A stretch of DNA of 24,469 nucleotides. Source: an uncultured Bacilli bacterium (GTDB lineage: Bacteria > Bacillota_I > Bacilli_A > RF39 > UBA660). A model generated the notes under the pieces. The model was not told the DNA's origin. It searched no databases and worked only from the letters and a program-made list of their open reading frames with translations. A program made the position numbers and the translations under genes. The DNA is taken from assembly GCA_910586425.1 (NCBI GenBank), contig CAJUHL010000008.1:28285-52753 (forward strand), given 5' to 3'. Shown one piece after another: positions 1 through 8,187 of this stretch (the stretch's first letter is position 1; each line of letters starts with the position of its first letter).

Positions 1-4
1 ACTT

Positions 5-18
5 ACTAAAATTTTAGT
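5..18. repeat. 14-bp perfect palindrome
   Basis: ACTAAAATTTTAGT reads the same on both strands. It lies in the 201-base gene-free start of the window. It could be the foot of a terminator for a gene outside the window or an operator; it is too short and A+T-rich to decide. Apart from the promoter at 172-180 nothing else is visible in 1-201. Confidence 0.3.
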
Positions 19-171
19 TTAATTTCACATGCAAAGCCACCTATCAAATAACGACTTGCGGATTATATATTTATCTAATTTTTGAAATATAGTTTTTTTT
101 AATAAAAGGTATCACATCGAGCTTAACGCTACATTTTGTCATATAAGTACTAGATAATGCGAATATATCTA

Positions 172-180
172 TGGTATACT
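172..180 (+). promoter_or_regulatory. Extended -10 promoter of the SNF2 helicase gene
   Basis: TGG followed by TATACT forms an extended -10 element. No convincing -35 hexamer lies 16-18 bases upstream. Transcription would start near 187, giving a leader of about 15 bases that holds little more than the ribosome binding site GAGGTG at 191-196. Confidence 0.6.
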
Positions 181-201
181 ATAAATATTTGAGGTGATTG
201 C

Positions 202-3200
202 ATGCGTTCTAAAATAGTAACAATCGAAGATGTGACAAAAATTGTAGGAATTTCTAATTATATTCAAGCATTAAATCTAGATAAAGATAAATTAGCTTAT
301 GATTCATATGAAAAATTAAACAATCGCATCAAAGTACATTTTCATTATGAACAACTGCCTATCACTATTATAATTAATAAAGAATACCAAATGTTTGGTA
401 TGGATTGTGGCTGTAAACCAGGGCTTGAATATTGCCCTCATATCGCTCTTGCGATTATGTATTTAATTGAACATGAAGATGAAGTAAATCAAATGATTGC
501 CGAGTTAAATAGTGAATATGATAGTGACTTCAATCAAAAACTATTGGGACTATTTGAAACAAAAAAGAAAAAGAAAATTACGCTTGATATCAACTTAAAA
601 TTAATGGATTATAGAAATCCAGATACTTATGAATTACAGGTCAGAATTGGCGAAGAAAAAAAATATATCATAAAGAAAAATTTAGAACATTTTATTCAAG
701 CTTATCAAACACAAGAAGGAGAAGTGGGGTTTGGACAAAAGTTTACCTATCGCTACACAGATTATGTGTTTGATGAAACGGATAAAAAAATAATTGAATT
801 TCTTGCTTTTTATGTAGATAGTCAAAATCCCTCATATCGCAGTTTCTATGGGTACCATGTCATGGAAAAACAGCTAGAATGGATTCGTTTAACCAACGAA
901 AGTTTATTACAATTTATGAAACTATTGTATGAAAAGCCATTTACGGTACAAATAGGTTATTATACTTATCATTTTTCTGGAATTCAGGAAGAATTTCCAT
1001 TGACGATGGCTTTAGAGTCATTGGGAGAAAACATTCACTTTCAAATCCACAAAGAACAAATCACTCCTTTTATTTCTAATTACGAATATGTTATGATGAG
1101 AGAAAAAATGTATCATGTCAAAGAAGCTGCTATGCTAAAATTATTACAAGAAAATCAAAAACAAGATATCATTATCAAACAAGAAGAAATAAAATCATTT
1201 ACCAAAAATGTGTTGCCTAAAATTATTTCCAATACGAAATTAGATCAAACATTACAAGAAAAAATAAAATTAGAATTGCCCAATGTTAAATATTATTTTG
1301 AAAAGAATAAAACAAAAATCCATGGAAAAATTATGTTATGTTATCAAGACATAGAAAAACAAATATTCGAAGAAGACAATGATTGGGATGGCACTTATTT
1401 AAAAAGAGATGAAAAAATAGAAGCTATATACCAAGAAGAATTGTATGCGATGGGTTTTAGGTTACATGAAAAAGAATTTATTTTAGAAGACAATCATGCA
1501 ATCATTGCCTTTTTGGAAGGTGGCTTACAAGCATTTTCAAAAAAATACGATGTGTATGTATCCCAAGAGTTAAGAGAAATGAAAGTATTCCATCATGTAG
1601 GGGTACAAAGCAGTTTTTCGCTTGGAAAGGACAACATACTATCTTATCAATTTGATGTAGAACATATAGAGGAAGAAGAACTAGAATCTCTCATAAAATC
1701 TTTAAAAATGAAGAAAAAATTTTATCGTTTGAGCAATGGAAGTTACATGGACTTAACTGCTGATTCGATGCAACAATTTTTAAAACTTACAGATACTTTA
1801 GAACTAGAACAAGGAAAAGGAACTATGCCACTTTATAAAAGCTTATCTTTAGAAGAAAATCAATATATCAAGTTGGATGATAGTTTACATCAATTTCTAG
1901 AACAATTCAAACAATATAAGGATACCAATATTTCTTTTGAAAGTGACAATATGTCTATTTTAAGAGATTATCAAAAAGTAGGAATCAAATGGATGCTTAC
2001 ACTTTCCAAATGTGGCTTTAGTGGCATTTTAGCAGATGAGATGGGACTTGGAAAATCATTACAAACCATTGAATATATCAAACAAAAAAGAAAAGAAAAT
2101 AAAAATACCATATTATTAATTGTTCCTACTTCGTTAATCTATAACTGGGAACATGAATTCAAACAATTTGCTCCTGAATTAAGCTATATTATTATGAATG
2201 AATCAAAACAAAAACGGGTAAAAGCATTTCAAAAATTAGAAACCTATGACGTAGTATTGACAAGCTATGGACTATTTAGACAAGATATCGCGTATTACCA
2301 ATCTTATACATTTGATACTTGTATTATTGATGAAGCCCAAAATATTAAAAATATCAATGCCGAAATTACTAAAATGATTAAAACCATTCATGCCAAAACA
2401 AGATTTGCCCTTACTGGAACTCCAATTGAAAATTCTTTATTAGAATTATTCAGTATCTTTGATTTTCTGATGCCAGGATTTTTATCCACATATTCTCAAT
2501 TCAAGGTAAAATATAGTATCAAGGCCATTCAAGAATCCCCACAATTATTAGAAAAATTAAATGTTCAAATTTCTCCTTTTATTTTAAGAAGAAAGAAAAA
2601 AGATGTGTTAAAAGAATTACCAGATAAAATTGAAACCAACATTTATGTGGATATGGCAGAAGAACAAAAGAAACTCTATTTAGCACAATTAGAAAAAACC
2701 AAAAAAGAGCTGCATCATACCCTTCAAACAGAAGGATTTTCGAAAAGTCAAATTCTAATTTTATCATTACTGACGAGGTTGAGACAAATTTGTATTGACC
2801 CGAAACTTTATATGGATACTGATATTCGAAGTGGAAAATTGGATGCATTGATACAGATTCTTCAAGAATCAATTCAAAACGGACATAAAATATTACTGTT
2901 TTCTCAATTTCCATCTGCTTTAAAATTAGTAGAACAAGAATTGAAAGAAAACAGAATTACTTCTTATTACTTGGATGGAAGTACCCCAAGTAAAACAAGA
3001 ATACAACTAGTAGATGCCTTTAACCAAGATGGGACCAATGTTTTTCTTATTTCCTTAAAGGCAGGAGGAACAGGACTCAATTTAACAAGTGCGGATGTGG
3101 TAATCCATTTAGATTTGTGGTGGAATCCCCAAGTAGAAAATCAAGCAACCGACCGTTCTCATCGTATTGGACAAAAACATGTGGTGGAAGTGATTCGTTT

Positions 3201-3357
3201 GATTGCAAAAGGTACCATTGAAGAAAAAATACTAAAGTTACAAGAGAAAAAACGTCATTTGAGTGAGCAAGTCATTGAAGGTGATACAAGAGATCAAATT
3301 ATACTATCCAAATTGACGGAAGAAGAACTACTTTCTTTACTAGAAAATAAAGAATAA
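202..3357 (+). CDS. SNF2-family DNA-dependent ATPase/helicase with SWIM zinc finger
   Basis: The product is a 1051-residue superfamily 2 ATPase of the SNF2 type, expected to translocate on double-stranded DNA and remodel DNA-protein complexes; the cellular role of the bacterial members is not settled. Near the N-terminus a SWIM zinc finger is seen as C69-x-C71 ... C78-P-H80. A long poorly conserved middle region follows. The helicase core starts near residue 590: motif I DEMGLGKS at 612-619 (Lys618), motif II DEAQ at 710-713, motif III as LTGTPIEN, and motif VI QATDRSHRIGQ at 981-991. The start ATG is preceded by GAGGTG at 191-196. SWIM plus SNF2 at about 1000-1100 residues is a common architecture in Firmicutes. 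No clear terminator separates it from pyk, so some readthrough is likely. Family assignment is firm, function is not. Confidence 0.95.
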   Translation: MRSKIVTIEDVTKIVGISNYIQALNLDKDKLAYDSYEKLNNRIKVHFHYEQLPITIIINKEYQMFGMDCGCKPGLEYCPHIALAIMYLIEHEDEVNQMIAELNSEYDSDFNQKLLGLFETKKKKKITLDINLKLMDYRNPDTYELQVRIGEEKKYIIKKNLEHFIQAYQTQEGEVGFGQKFTYRYTDYVFDETDKKIIEFLAFYVDSQNPSYRSFYGYHVMEKQLEWIRLTNESLLQFMKLLYEKPFTVQIGYYTYHFSGIQEEFPLTMALESLGENIHFQIHKEQITPFISNYEYVMMREKMYHVKEAAMLKLLQENQKQDIIIKQEEIKSFTKNVLPKIISNTKLDQTLQEKIKLELPNVKYYFEKNKTKIHGKIMLCYQDIEKQIFEEDNDWDGTYLKRDEKIEAIYQEELYAMGFRLHEKEFILEDNHAIIAFLEGGLQAFSKKYDVYVSQELREMKVFHHVGVQSSFSLGKDNILSYQFDVEHIEEEELESLIKSLKMKKKFYRLSNGSYMDLTADSMQQFLKLTDTLELEQGKGTMPLYKSLSLEENQYIKLDDSLHQFLEQFKQYKDTNISFESDNMSILRDYQKVGIKWMLTLSKCGFSGILADEMGLGKSLQTIEYIKQKRKENKNTILLIVPTSLIYNWEHEFKQFAPELSYIIMNESKQKRVKAFQKLETYDVVLTSYGLFRQDIAYYQSYTFDTCIIDEAQNIKNINAEITKMIKTIHAKTRFALTGTPIENSLLELFSIFDFLMPGFLSTYSQFKVKYSIKAIQESPQLLEKLNVQISPFILRRKKKDVLKELPDKIETNIYVDMAEEQKKLYLAQLEKTKKELHHTLQTEGFSKSQILILSLLTRLRQICIDPKLYMDTDIRSGKLDALIQILQESIQNGHKILLFSQFPSALKLVEQELKENRITSYYLDGSTPSKTRIQLVDAFNQDGTNVFLISLKAGGTGLNLTSADVVIHLDLWWNPQVENQATDRSHRIGQKHVVEVIRLIAKGTIEEKILKLQEKKRHLSEQVIEGDTRDQIILSKLTEEELLSLLENKE

Positions 3358-3421
3358 CTAGGCATTAATAATGGTTGCTTATACTCAAGTTGAATATCCT
3401 GAAACAATAGGGATGTTTTGG

Positions 3422-3450
3422 TTGCATTCTAACAAAACATATGATAAAAT
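3422..3450 (+). promoter_or_regulatory. Sigma-A type promoter of pyk
   Basis: TTGCAT at 3422-3427 and TAAAAT at 3445-3450 are separated by 17 bases, with TG at 3442-3443 forming an extended -10. Start of transcription is expected near 3457, about 29 bases before the pyk ATG. Confidence 0.7.
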
Positions 3451-3485
3451 GAATTCTGTTCGGCAAAATTAGAAGAGGTGTATGT

Positions 3486-4901
3486 ATGAAAAAAACAAAA
3501 ATTATATGTAGTATTGGGCCATCGACCCAAACTTGGGAAGCCTTTAAAGGACTTGTAGAAGCAGGGATGAATGTTGCGCGTATCAACTTTTCACATGCAA
3601 CATTGGAAGAACGTGCAATTGATGAAGCATTGGTCAAAAGAGCCAATGAAGAACTGAAAACGGATATTGCTATTTTATATGATACCAAAGGACCTGATTT
3701 AAGAACATGTGCTTTTCAAGATGATAAAATTGAATTGATTGCGGGGAATACCATTCGCATCGTTGAAGAAGAAATCGAAGGAACAAAGGATGCCATCTGT
3801 TTTAATTATAGAGGAATTTTAAAAAGCATTGAAATAGGAATGGAAATTTTAATTGATGATGGTTTTTACAGATTAGTAGTAGAAGATATAGATGATGCTA
3901 ACGGAGGAATTACATGTCGTATCTTGAATGGTGGAATCATTAAAAGTAGACGTGGTGTTTGTATTCCTGGTATCAAATTAGATATTCCATATATCAGTGA
4001 GCAGGATGAAGCGGACATTCAGTATGCATGTGAGCATGATGGAGACTTTTTAGCAATTTCCTTTGTCAATAGTAAAGAGGACATAGAAGCTGTTAGAGCT
4101 TTATGTAAAAAATATGGAAAAGAAACGATGCAAATTATCTCGAAAGTGGAAACACAATATGCAATGGATCATTTAGATGAAATTGTTGAGGCATCTGATG
4201 TGATTATGATTGCCCGTGGCGATTTGGGAACAGAAACAGGTGTTGAAAAATTACCACTTTATCAACAAATGATGATTGATAAATGTCATGCCAAAGGAAA
4301 AAGAGTCATTATGGCAACTCAAATGATGTATAGCATGAAAACCAATATTAGACCAACCAATGCAGAAGTAACTGATGTTGCCAATGCAGTCATTACTGGG
4401 TGTGATGCCATTATGACTAGTGATGAAACAACAATCGGTAATTATCCAGTAGAAACAATTAAAACAATGGCACAAATATGTGAAACAGTGGAAAGCTATA
4501 ATGTATATAAAGATGAATACAAAGTATCTCGCACCAAAGACATTACATCTGTTATTGCAAATAGTGTAGTAACCGCAAGCAAAGAGCTGAATGCCAAGGT
4601 TATTGTTGCTGCAACCATGAGTGGTTATACAGCAAAACAGATGAGCAATTTAAGACCTAATGCTTTTGTACTAGCGGCTTGTCCAACCCATGAAACAGCC
4701 CGTTCACTCGCATTAAGTTATGGTGTTTATACTACCATTGTACCTATTTATAATAGTACCGATGAAGTGGTTGCTGATGCCAAAATTCAAGCACAAAAAT
4801 TAATGGATTTGCAAAAAGGAGATGCCATTATTGTAACAGGTGGTTTTCCAAATAATACACAAAATAGAACAACCAATTTTATGAAAATAGAAGAAATCTA
4901 A
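3486..4901 (+). CDS. pyk: Pyruvate kinase
   Basis: Cytoplasmic glycolytic enzyme that transfers phosphate from phosphoenolpyruvate to ADP, giving pyruvate and ATP. 471 residues, the usual length for the short form; the extra C-terminal PEP-utiliser-like domain of Bacillus pyruvate kinase is absent. Visible landmarks: Arg32, Asn34 and Ser36 in RINFSH, potassium-site Asp66 and Thr67 in DTKGP, the catalytic Lys220 and Mg ligand Glu222 in ISKVE, Asp246 in ARGDLG, and Thr278 in ATQM. The usual LSGETA segment reads TSDETT, so the sequence is rather divergent although all catalytic residues are kept. AGAGGTG at 3474-3480 supports the ATG start. It is transcribed alone: its own promoter lies upstream and a terminator overlaps its stop codon. 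Confidence 0.95.
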   Translation: MKKTKIICSIGPSTQTWEAFKGLVEAGMNVARINFSHATLEERAIDEALVKRANEELKTDIAILYDTKGPDLRTCAFQDDKIELIAGNTIRIVEEEIEGTKDAICFNYRGILKSIEIGMEILIDDGFYRLVVEDIDDANGGITCRILNGGIIKSRRGVCIPGIKLDIPYISEQDEADIQYACEHDGDFLAISFVNSKEDIEAVRALCKKYGKETMQIISKVETQYAMDHLDEIVEASDVIMIARGDLGTETGVEKLPLYQQMMIDKCHAKGKRVIMATQMMYSMKTNIRPTNAEVTDVANAVITGCDAIMTSDETTIGNYPVETIKTMAQICETVESYNVYKDEYKVSRTKDITSVIANSVVTASKELNAKVIVAATMSGYTAKQMSNLRPNAFVLAACPTHETARSLALSYGVYTTIVPIYNSTDEVVADAKIQAQKLMDLQKGDAIIVTGGFPNNTQNRTTNFMKIEEI

Positions 4902-4914
4902 ATCTTCTTTTTTA
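4889..4914 (+). terminator. Intrinsic terminator of pyk, folded over the stop codon
   Basis: AGAAGA at 4889-4894 pairs with TCTTCT at 4903-4908, followed by a T tract. The stop codon TAA (4899-4901) sits in the loop. The stem is short and A+T-rich, so strength is uncertain. Confidence 0.6.
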
Positions 4915-4928
4915 TTTCTGATATTCTA

Positions 4929-4937
4929 TGGTATACT
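4929..4937 (+). promoter_or_regulatory. Extended -10 promoter of the FemAB-type gene
   Basis: TGG plus TATACT, in the same 13-base context CTATGGTATACTA as the promoter at 172-180. No good -35 element. Predicted leader is about 16 bases, starting right at the ribosome binding site. Confidence 0.6.
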
Positions 4938-4959
4938 AAATAATAGAGGAGGTTTTATT

Positions 4960-6255
4960 ATGGAATTTATTGAAAATATAGATTATGAAACCTATGAAAC
5001 ATTTGTGAAAAATAATCCTTATAAATCCCATTACTTACAAAGTTATGCCTGGGGAACATTTGCGCGTAAAGCCAAAAATTTTATTCCTCATTATGTAGGA
5101 TTAAAGAATAAAGAAGGTACATTAGTTGCAGCTACCCTAATGTTGCAAAAAAAACTACCTTTCCATTACTGTTATTTTTATATTCCTCGTGGGTTTGTGA
5201 TGAATATGGATGATACAGAGCAATTAACCACATTTGTAAAATATATCAAACAATATGGGAAAAAAAAGAAAGCAATTTTTATCAAGCTCGATTCTGATAT
5301 TATTCTAAAACAAGAAGATTGCAATGGGAAGCTTGTGAAATTGCCGTATGATGGTAAGAAAATATTAAATGATTTTAAAAATCTAGGATTTCGTCATTTG
5401 GGTTTTACTCAAAACTTTAATTTGAGTCAACCTCGCTATACATTCCGAATCAATTTCAAAAAAACGTTAGAAGAAATCAAAGATAATTTTTCGAAAACAA
5501 CAAAACAACGTATTAAAAAAGCAGAAGAATTGGGAATTGAAGTAAAAATCGCAACCCCAAAAGATATTCCAACTTTTTATGAACTAATGCGTATTACAGA
5601 AAATCGAAAAGAATTCATTACCCATGGAATGACTTATTATCAAGATTTATATGAGATATGGAAAGAACACAACGCTTGTGAAATCTTTTTGGGAATTGCC
5701 AATATCAATAAAATCCAAAAAATATTGGAAAACCGCAAAGAAATGATAAAAAAAGAACAAGATCCACTTATGCGATTAGAAAAATGTAGTAAAAGCCAAA
5801 ATTCCAAAAAGAAAGAACTTGAAAAACAATTAGAAAAAATAGAATCTGATATAGAAAAATATCAGAAATATCAACGAGAATATGGAGACGAAATTACGTT
5901 AAGCGCTCATTTTATTATTGAATATGGAAATAAAGCCTGGGTCTTATATGCTGGAAATCATAATATTTTATCGGAAACATATGCCAACTATAAAACATAT
6001 CAATCTCATATAGAATATTATTATAAAAAAGGAATCGAAATTTATGATCAATTTGGAACAATTGGTGATTTAAGAAAGGAAAATCCTTTATATGGACTTC
6101 ATGAATTTAAAAAAAAATTTGGTGGAGATTACGTAGAAATGATTGGAGAATTTGATTTGGTTTTAAAGAAAGCAATGTATTTTATTTTCCGGTATTTGGT
6201 TCCTATTTATCGAAAAATAAACTTTATGAAGGCAAAAAAAAGACAAATAAAATAA
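4960..6255 (+). CDS. FemA/FemB/FemX-type peptidoglycan bridge aminoacyltransferase
   Basis: 431 residues of the FemABX family, which uses aminoacyl-tRNA to add amino acids to the peptide stem of lipid II on the inner side of the membrane, forming interpeptide bridges. Two GNAT-like halves are visible: residues about 1-240 (opening with the family-typical LQSYAWG segment and a YIPRGF segment) and about 310-410 (LYAGNH, then GTIGDLRKENPLYGLHEFKKKFGG). Between them, about residues 245-305, lies a charged coiled-coil hairpin rich in Lys and Glu, the feature that distinguishes Fem enzymes from other GNAT proteins. GAGGAGG at 4946-4952 supports the start. The added amino acid cannot be told from the sequence. 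No clear terminator follows. Confidence 0.85.
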   Translation: MEFIENIDYETYETFVKNNPYKSHYLQSYAWGTFARKAKNFIPHYVGLKNKEGTLVAATLMLQKKLPFHYCYFYIPRGFVMNMDDTEQLTTFVKYIKQYGKKKKAIFIKLDSDIILKQEDCNGKLVKLPYDGKKILNDFKNLGFRHLGFTQNFNLSQPRYTFRINFKKTLEEIKDNFSKTTKQRIKKAEELGIEVKIATPKDIPTFYELMRITENRKEFITHGMTYYQDLYEIWKEHNACEIFLGIANINKIQKILENRKEMIKKEQDPLMRLEKCSKSQNSKKKELEKQLEKIESDIEKYQKYQREYGDEITLSAHFIIEYGNKAWVLYAGNHNILSETYANYKTYQSHIEYYYKKGIEIYDQFGTIGDLRKENPLYGLHEFKKKFGGDYVEMIGEFDLVLKKAMYFIFRYLVPIYRKINFMKAKKRQIK

Positions 6256-6284
6256 GTTTATAAATTTTGCTTGTTTTAGATGAT

Positions 6285-6314
6285 TTGAATTTAAACCAAT
6301 ATGAATGGTATAAT
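6285..6314 (+). promoter_or_regulatory. Promoter upstream of a possible small gene or small RNA
   Basis: TTGAAT at 6285-6290, 18 bases, then TATAAT at 6309-6314 with TG at 6306-6307. This is one of the better promoters in the window, yet no intact gene follows on this strand. Confidence 0.65.
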
Positions 6315-6352
6315 AAATAGCTAAAGTAAGGAAGAAAAAGAACAATGGATGC

Positions 6353-6397
6353 AAAAATGAAAAGCTAGGCAAAGCCCTATTTCAATCATTTTTTTTT
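6353..6397 (+). terminator. Hairpin followed by nine T
   Basis: AAAAATGA at 6353-6360 pairs with TCATTTTT at 6386-6393. Inside, AAA/TTT and TAGG/CCTA (6366-6369 with 6376-6379) can also pair with small bulges. Nine T run from 6389 to 6397. Together with the promoter at 6285-6314 it would define a transcript of about 75 bases. It may instead be coincidental within a short coding stretch. Confidence 0.4.
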
Positions 6398-6431
6398 GAT
6401 AAATACCCTATAGAAACAATGAAAGAAATCA

Positions 6432-6459
6432 AAAATAGTGTCTACAAAAACACTATTTT
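6432..6459 (-). terminator. Intrinsic terminator of tmcAL, folded over the stop codon
   Basis: AAAATAGTGT at 6432-6441 pairs perfectly over 10 bp with ACACTATTTT at 6450-6459, loop of 8. On the minus strand the stem runs into a short T tract. The tmcAL stop (plus-strand 6453-6455) lies inside one arm. It may also act weakly on the plus strand. Confidence 0.7.
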
Positions 6460-7604
6460 ATAATGGGGGAATTTTTATATTCACTTTCTATTAACTTTAT
6501 TTTTTGCTTTTCCTCAAAGATACTGGCATATACACAAGTAGCCCTAAATTCCATCTCTAACATCGGATGCTCAATAGAAGAGAAATTTGTTACAATAGGA
6601 ATAGGGACTTCCCCTTTCAGCTTTTTTAATAACTCCCTTCCTTTTTTATTAAATCCAAGAATACGAATGTATTCTATTTTTTGAAATTGCATCATCTCTT
6701 TTTTGGTTAGATTACATAAAATATGGGTAAACATTCGATTTAATTTATTGTAAGTATATCGTTTGGTTTTCATTTTTAGAATAAATTCATTTAGACTCGT
6801 TGAAGTTATAATAAATTTACGAATTCTGTTTTCTATTCCTTCATCTACTGTTTGAAACTGTTCCAAATGCTGGAAATCTGTTAATATTTTATACTTTAAC
6901 AAAGGAAAATAATCATCCGAAAAACATGGATGATGAATATAGTCTAATGTTTTTGCGGGAACATATAATCCCACATCCAATCCATTTTGCACAGCATGAC
7001 GAATGCTTGTCGCACTACTCATTGGACCTTCTAAATCTATCGCATTATAGTCGTTCATTCTTGGAATACACATTGGCTTTATTTTACTGTTTGCTTTTAG
7101 AATTTCTCTAATATAAGTCATTCCCAATATATCATTCGGTTGTTGTATTCTTTTTCCAGATAGATTATATAAAGCTTTCGATAAGGCGGTTGGATAATTG
7201 ATTCCTTCATCCAAATACTGTTTGACTAATCTATTGTATTTCTTGTTCTCTAATTGAATTTTTGCACATTCGATTAATTTATCAATTTGATTGCATTCGC
7301 TACCAAATACCAAGTATTCGACTTGAAGCATATCTAGAAGTTCAATACATGCGTGTGCAAAAATATCTGCACTTTGTACTGCGAATACAAAAGGGAGTTC
7401 TACAACCAAATCAACACCATAATAAAGTGCGATTTCAGTTTTATCCCATTTGTTTATCATACTAACATCGCCTCTTTGTGTAAAATTACCACTCATAACA
7501 AGAACAATTTTATGATTAGAAAATCGCTTTTTGATTTGCTCTAAATGGAACAAATGTCCATTATGGAATGGATTATATTCACAAATAATACCAACACTAC
7601 ACAT
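6453..7604 (-). CDS. tmcAL: tRNA(Met) cytidine acetate ligase
   Basis: TmcAL (formerly YlbM) makes N4-acetylcytidine at the wobble position 34 of elongator tRNA-Met from acetate and ATP, via an acetyl-adenylate. 383 residues, slightly shorter than the Bacillus protein. The N-terminus shows the nucleotidyltransferase-fold signature GIICEYNPFHNGH with the HxGH element at His14-Gly16-His17, followed by VMSGNFTQRGD around residues 36-46, both typical of the family. Upstream on the minus strand, GGTGATG gives the ribosome binding site. The gene is monocistronic: it diverges from yceD-rpmF with 78 bases between the starts and ends in a terminator that covers its stop codon. Confidence 0.93.
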   Translation of the reverse strand: MCSVGIICEYNPFHNGHLFHLEQIKKRFSNHKIVLVMSGNFTQRGDVSMINKWDKTEIALYYGVDLVVELPFVFAVQSADIFAHACIELLDMLQVEYLVFGSECNQIDKLIECAKIQLENKKYNRLVKQYLDEGINYPTALSKALYNLSGKRIQQPNDILGMTYIREILKANSKIKPMCIPRMNDYNAIDLEGPMSSATSIRHAVQNGLDVGLYVPAKTLDYIHHPCFSDDYFPLLKYKILTDFQHLEQFQTVDEGIENRIRKFIITSTSLNEFILKMKTKRYTYNKLNRMFTHILCNLTKKEMMQFQKIEYIRILGFNKKGRELLKKLKGEVPIPIVTNFSSIEHPMLEMEFRATCVYASIFEEKQKIKLIESEYKNSPIIK

Positions 7605-7636
7605 ACCATCACCAAAATCATCATATCATAAATAGA

Positions 7637-7665
7637 TTGAAAAATACAGTATGGTGTGCTATAAT
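7637..7665 (+). promoter_or_regulatory. Strong promoter of yceD-rpmF
   Basis: TTGAAA at 7637-7642, 17 bases, then TATAAT at 7660-7665 with TG at 7657-7658. Expected transcription start near 7672 leaves a leader of only about 11 bases that is essentially the ribosome binding site AGGTGA. Confidence 0.8.
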
Positions 7666-7682
7666 GTGGCAGGTGACTTTAT

Positions 7683-8186
7683 ATGAAAATAGATATCACA
7701 AGGTTAAAAAGTGGAGTCGATTCAGAGATTCCGATTCATGAAATTAGAACATTTTCCAAAGAGGAATTAAATGGTACTTCTCTCATAGAATTAAATGATG
7801 TAGATATAGAAGGATTGATTACAAAGAATAATATGGAAGATTATGTCCTAGATTGTAATGTGAGTGGAAGTATGGTATTATCATGTGCGATTACATTAAA
7901 GCCAGTTGTTTATCCTTTTTTCATTCATATTCAAGGTAATATTCAAGAATTGTTAGAAGAACTTGCTGAAAATGATAAAAAAATAGAAAATACTATTGAT
8001 ATTTTTCCAATTATATGGGAAAATATATTGGTAGAAATTCCTTCACGTGTGGTAAGTGAAGATGCAGAAGGCCTTTCTTTAGAAGGAAATGGTTGGAAAC
8101 TTTGCACGGAGGAACCAAATGAAAAAATAAATCCTGAACTTCAAAAATTAAGTGATTTGTTAAATGAAAAGCGAGGTGTAGACTAA
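7683..8186 (+). CDS. yceD: YceD/DUF177 family protein, L32-linked
   Basis: 167 residues of the YceD (DUF177) family, which nearly always precedes the L32 gene and is linked with large-subunit or 23S rRNA accumulation; its biochemical activity is not defined. Two cysteines at 58 and 68 in the [12 protein letters not shown] segment correspond to the conserved Cys pair of the family, and the acidic C-terminal half with the NGWKLC segment also fits. AGGTGA precedes the ATG. The stop codon TAA is separated from the rpmF ATG by one base, and the rpmF ribosome binding site lies inside this gene, so the two are translationally coupled. Confidence 0.85.
   Translation: MKIDITRLKSGVDSEIPIHEIRTFSKEELNGTSLIELNDVDIEGLITKNNMEDYVLDCNVSGSMVLSCAITLKPVVYPFFIHIQGNIQELLEELAENDKKIENTIDIFPIIWENILVEIPSRVVSEDAEGLSLEGNGWKLCTEEPNEKINPELQKLSDLLNEKRGVD
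8173..8178 (+). promoter_or_regulatory. Ribosome binding site fixing the long L32 start
   Basis: GAGGTG lies 9 bases before the ATG at 8188. No comparable site precedes the in-frame TTG at 8206, the only other plausible start close to the AVPFRK segment. This decides in favour of the L32 form with an eight-residue leader. Confidence 0.75.
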
Positions 8187-8187
8187 A

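Larger units (their letters stand above)
6345..6463 (+). pseudogene. Possible frameshifted small protein gene (about 39 codons)
   Basis: An ATG at 6345 reads only seven codons (MDAKMKS) before TAG at 6366. The -1 frame, entered at the five-A run 6353-6357, stays open to TAA at 6461-6463 and encodes a protein-like segment that includes KLGKALFQ, DKYPIETMKEIKN and ends VYKNTIL. A promoter lies 30 bases upstream and GGAAG at 6330-6334 is a weak ribosome binding site. This could be a gene broken by one base, a gene read by slippage on AAA, or just chance. The same DNA also forms a hairpin with a T tract at 6353-6397, so a small RNA is the rival reading. The product is not recognised. Confidence 0.3.

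Noticed and set aside
6463..7544. Plus-strand ORFs of about 60-75 codons across the tmcAL gene
   Set aside because: They are antisense to a confidently identified gene, lack ribosome binding sites and have no recognisable products.
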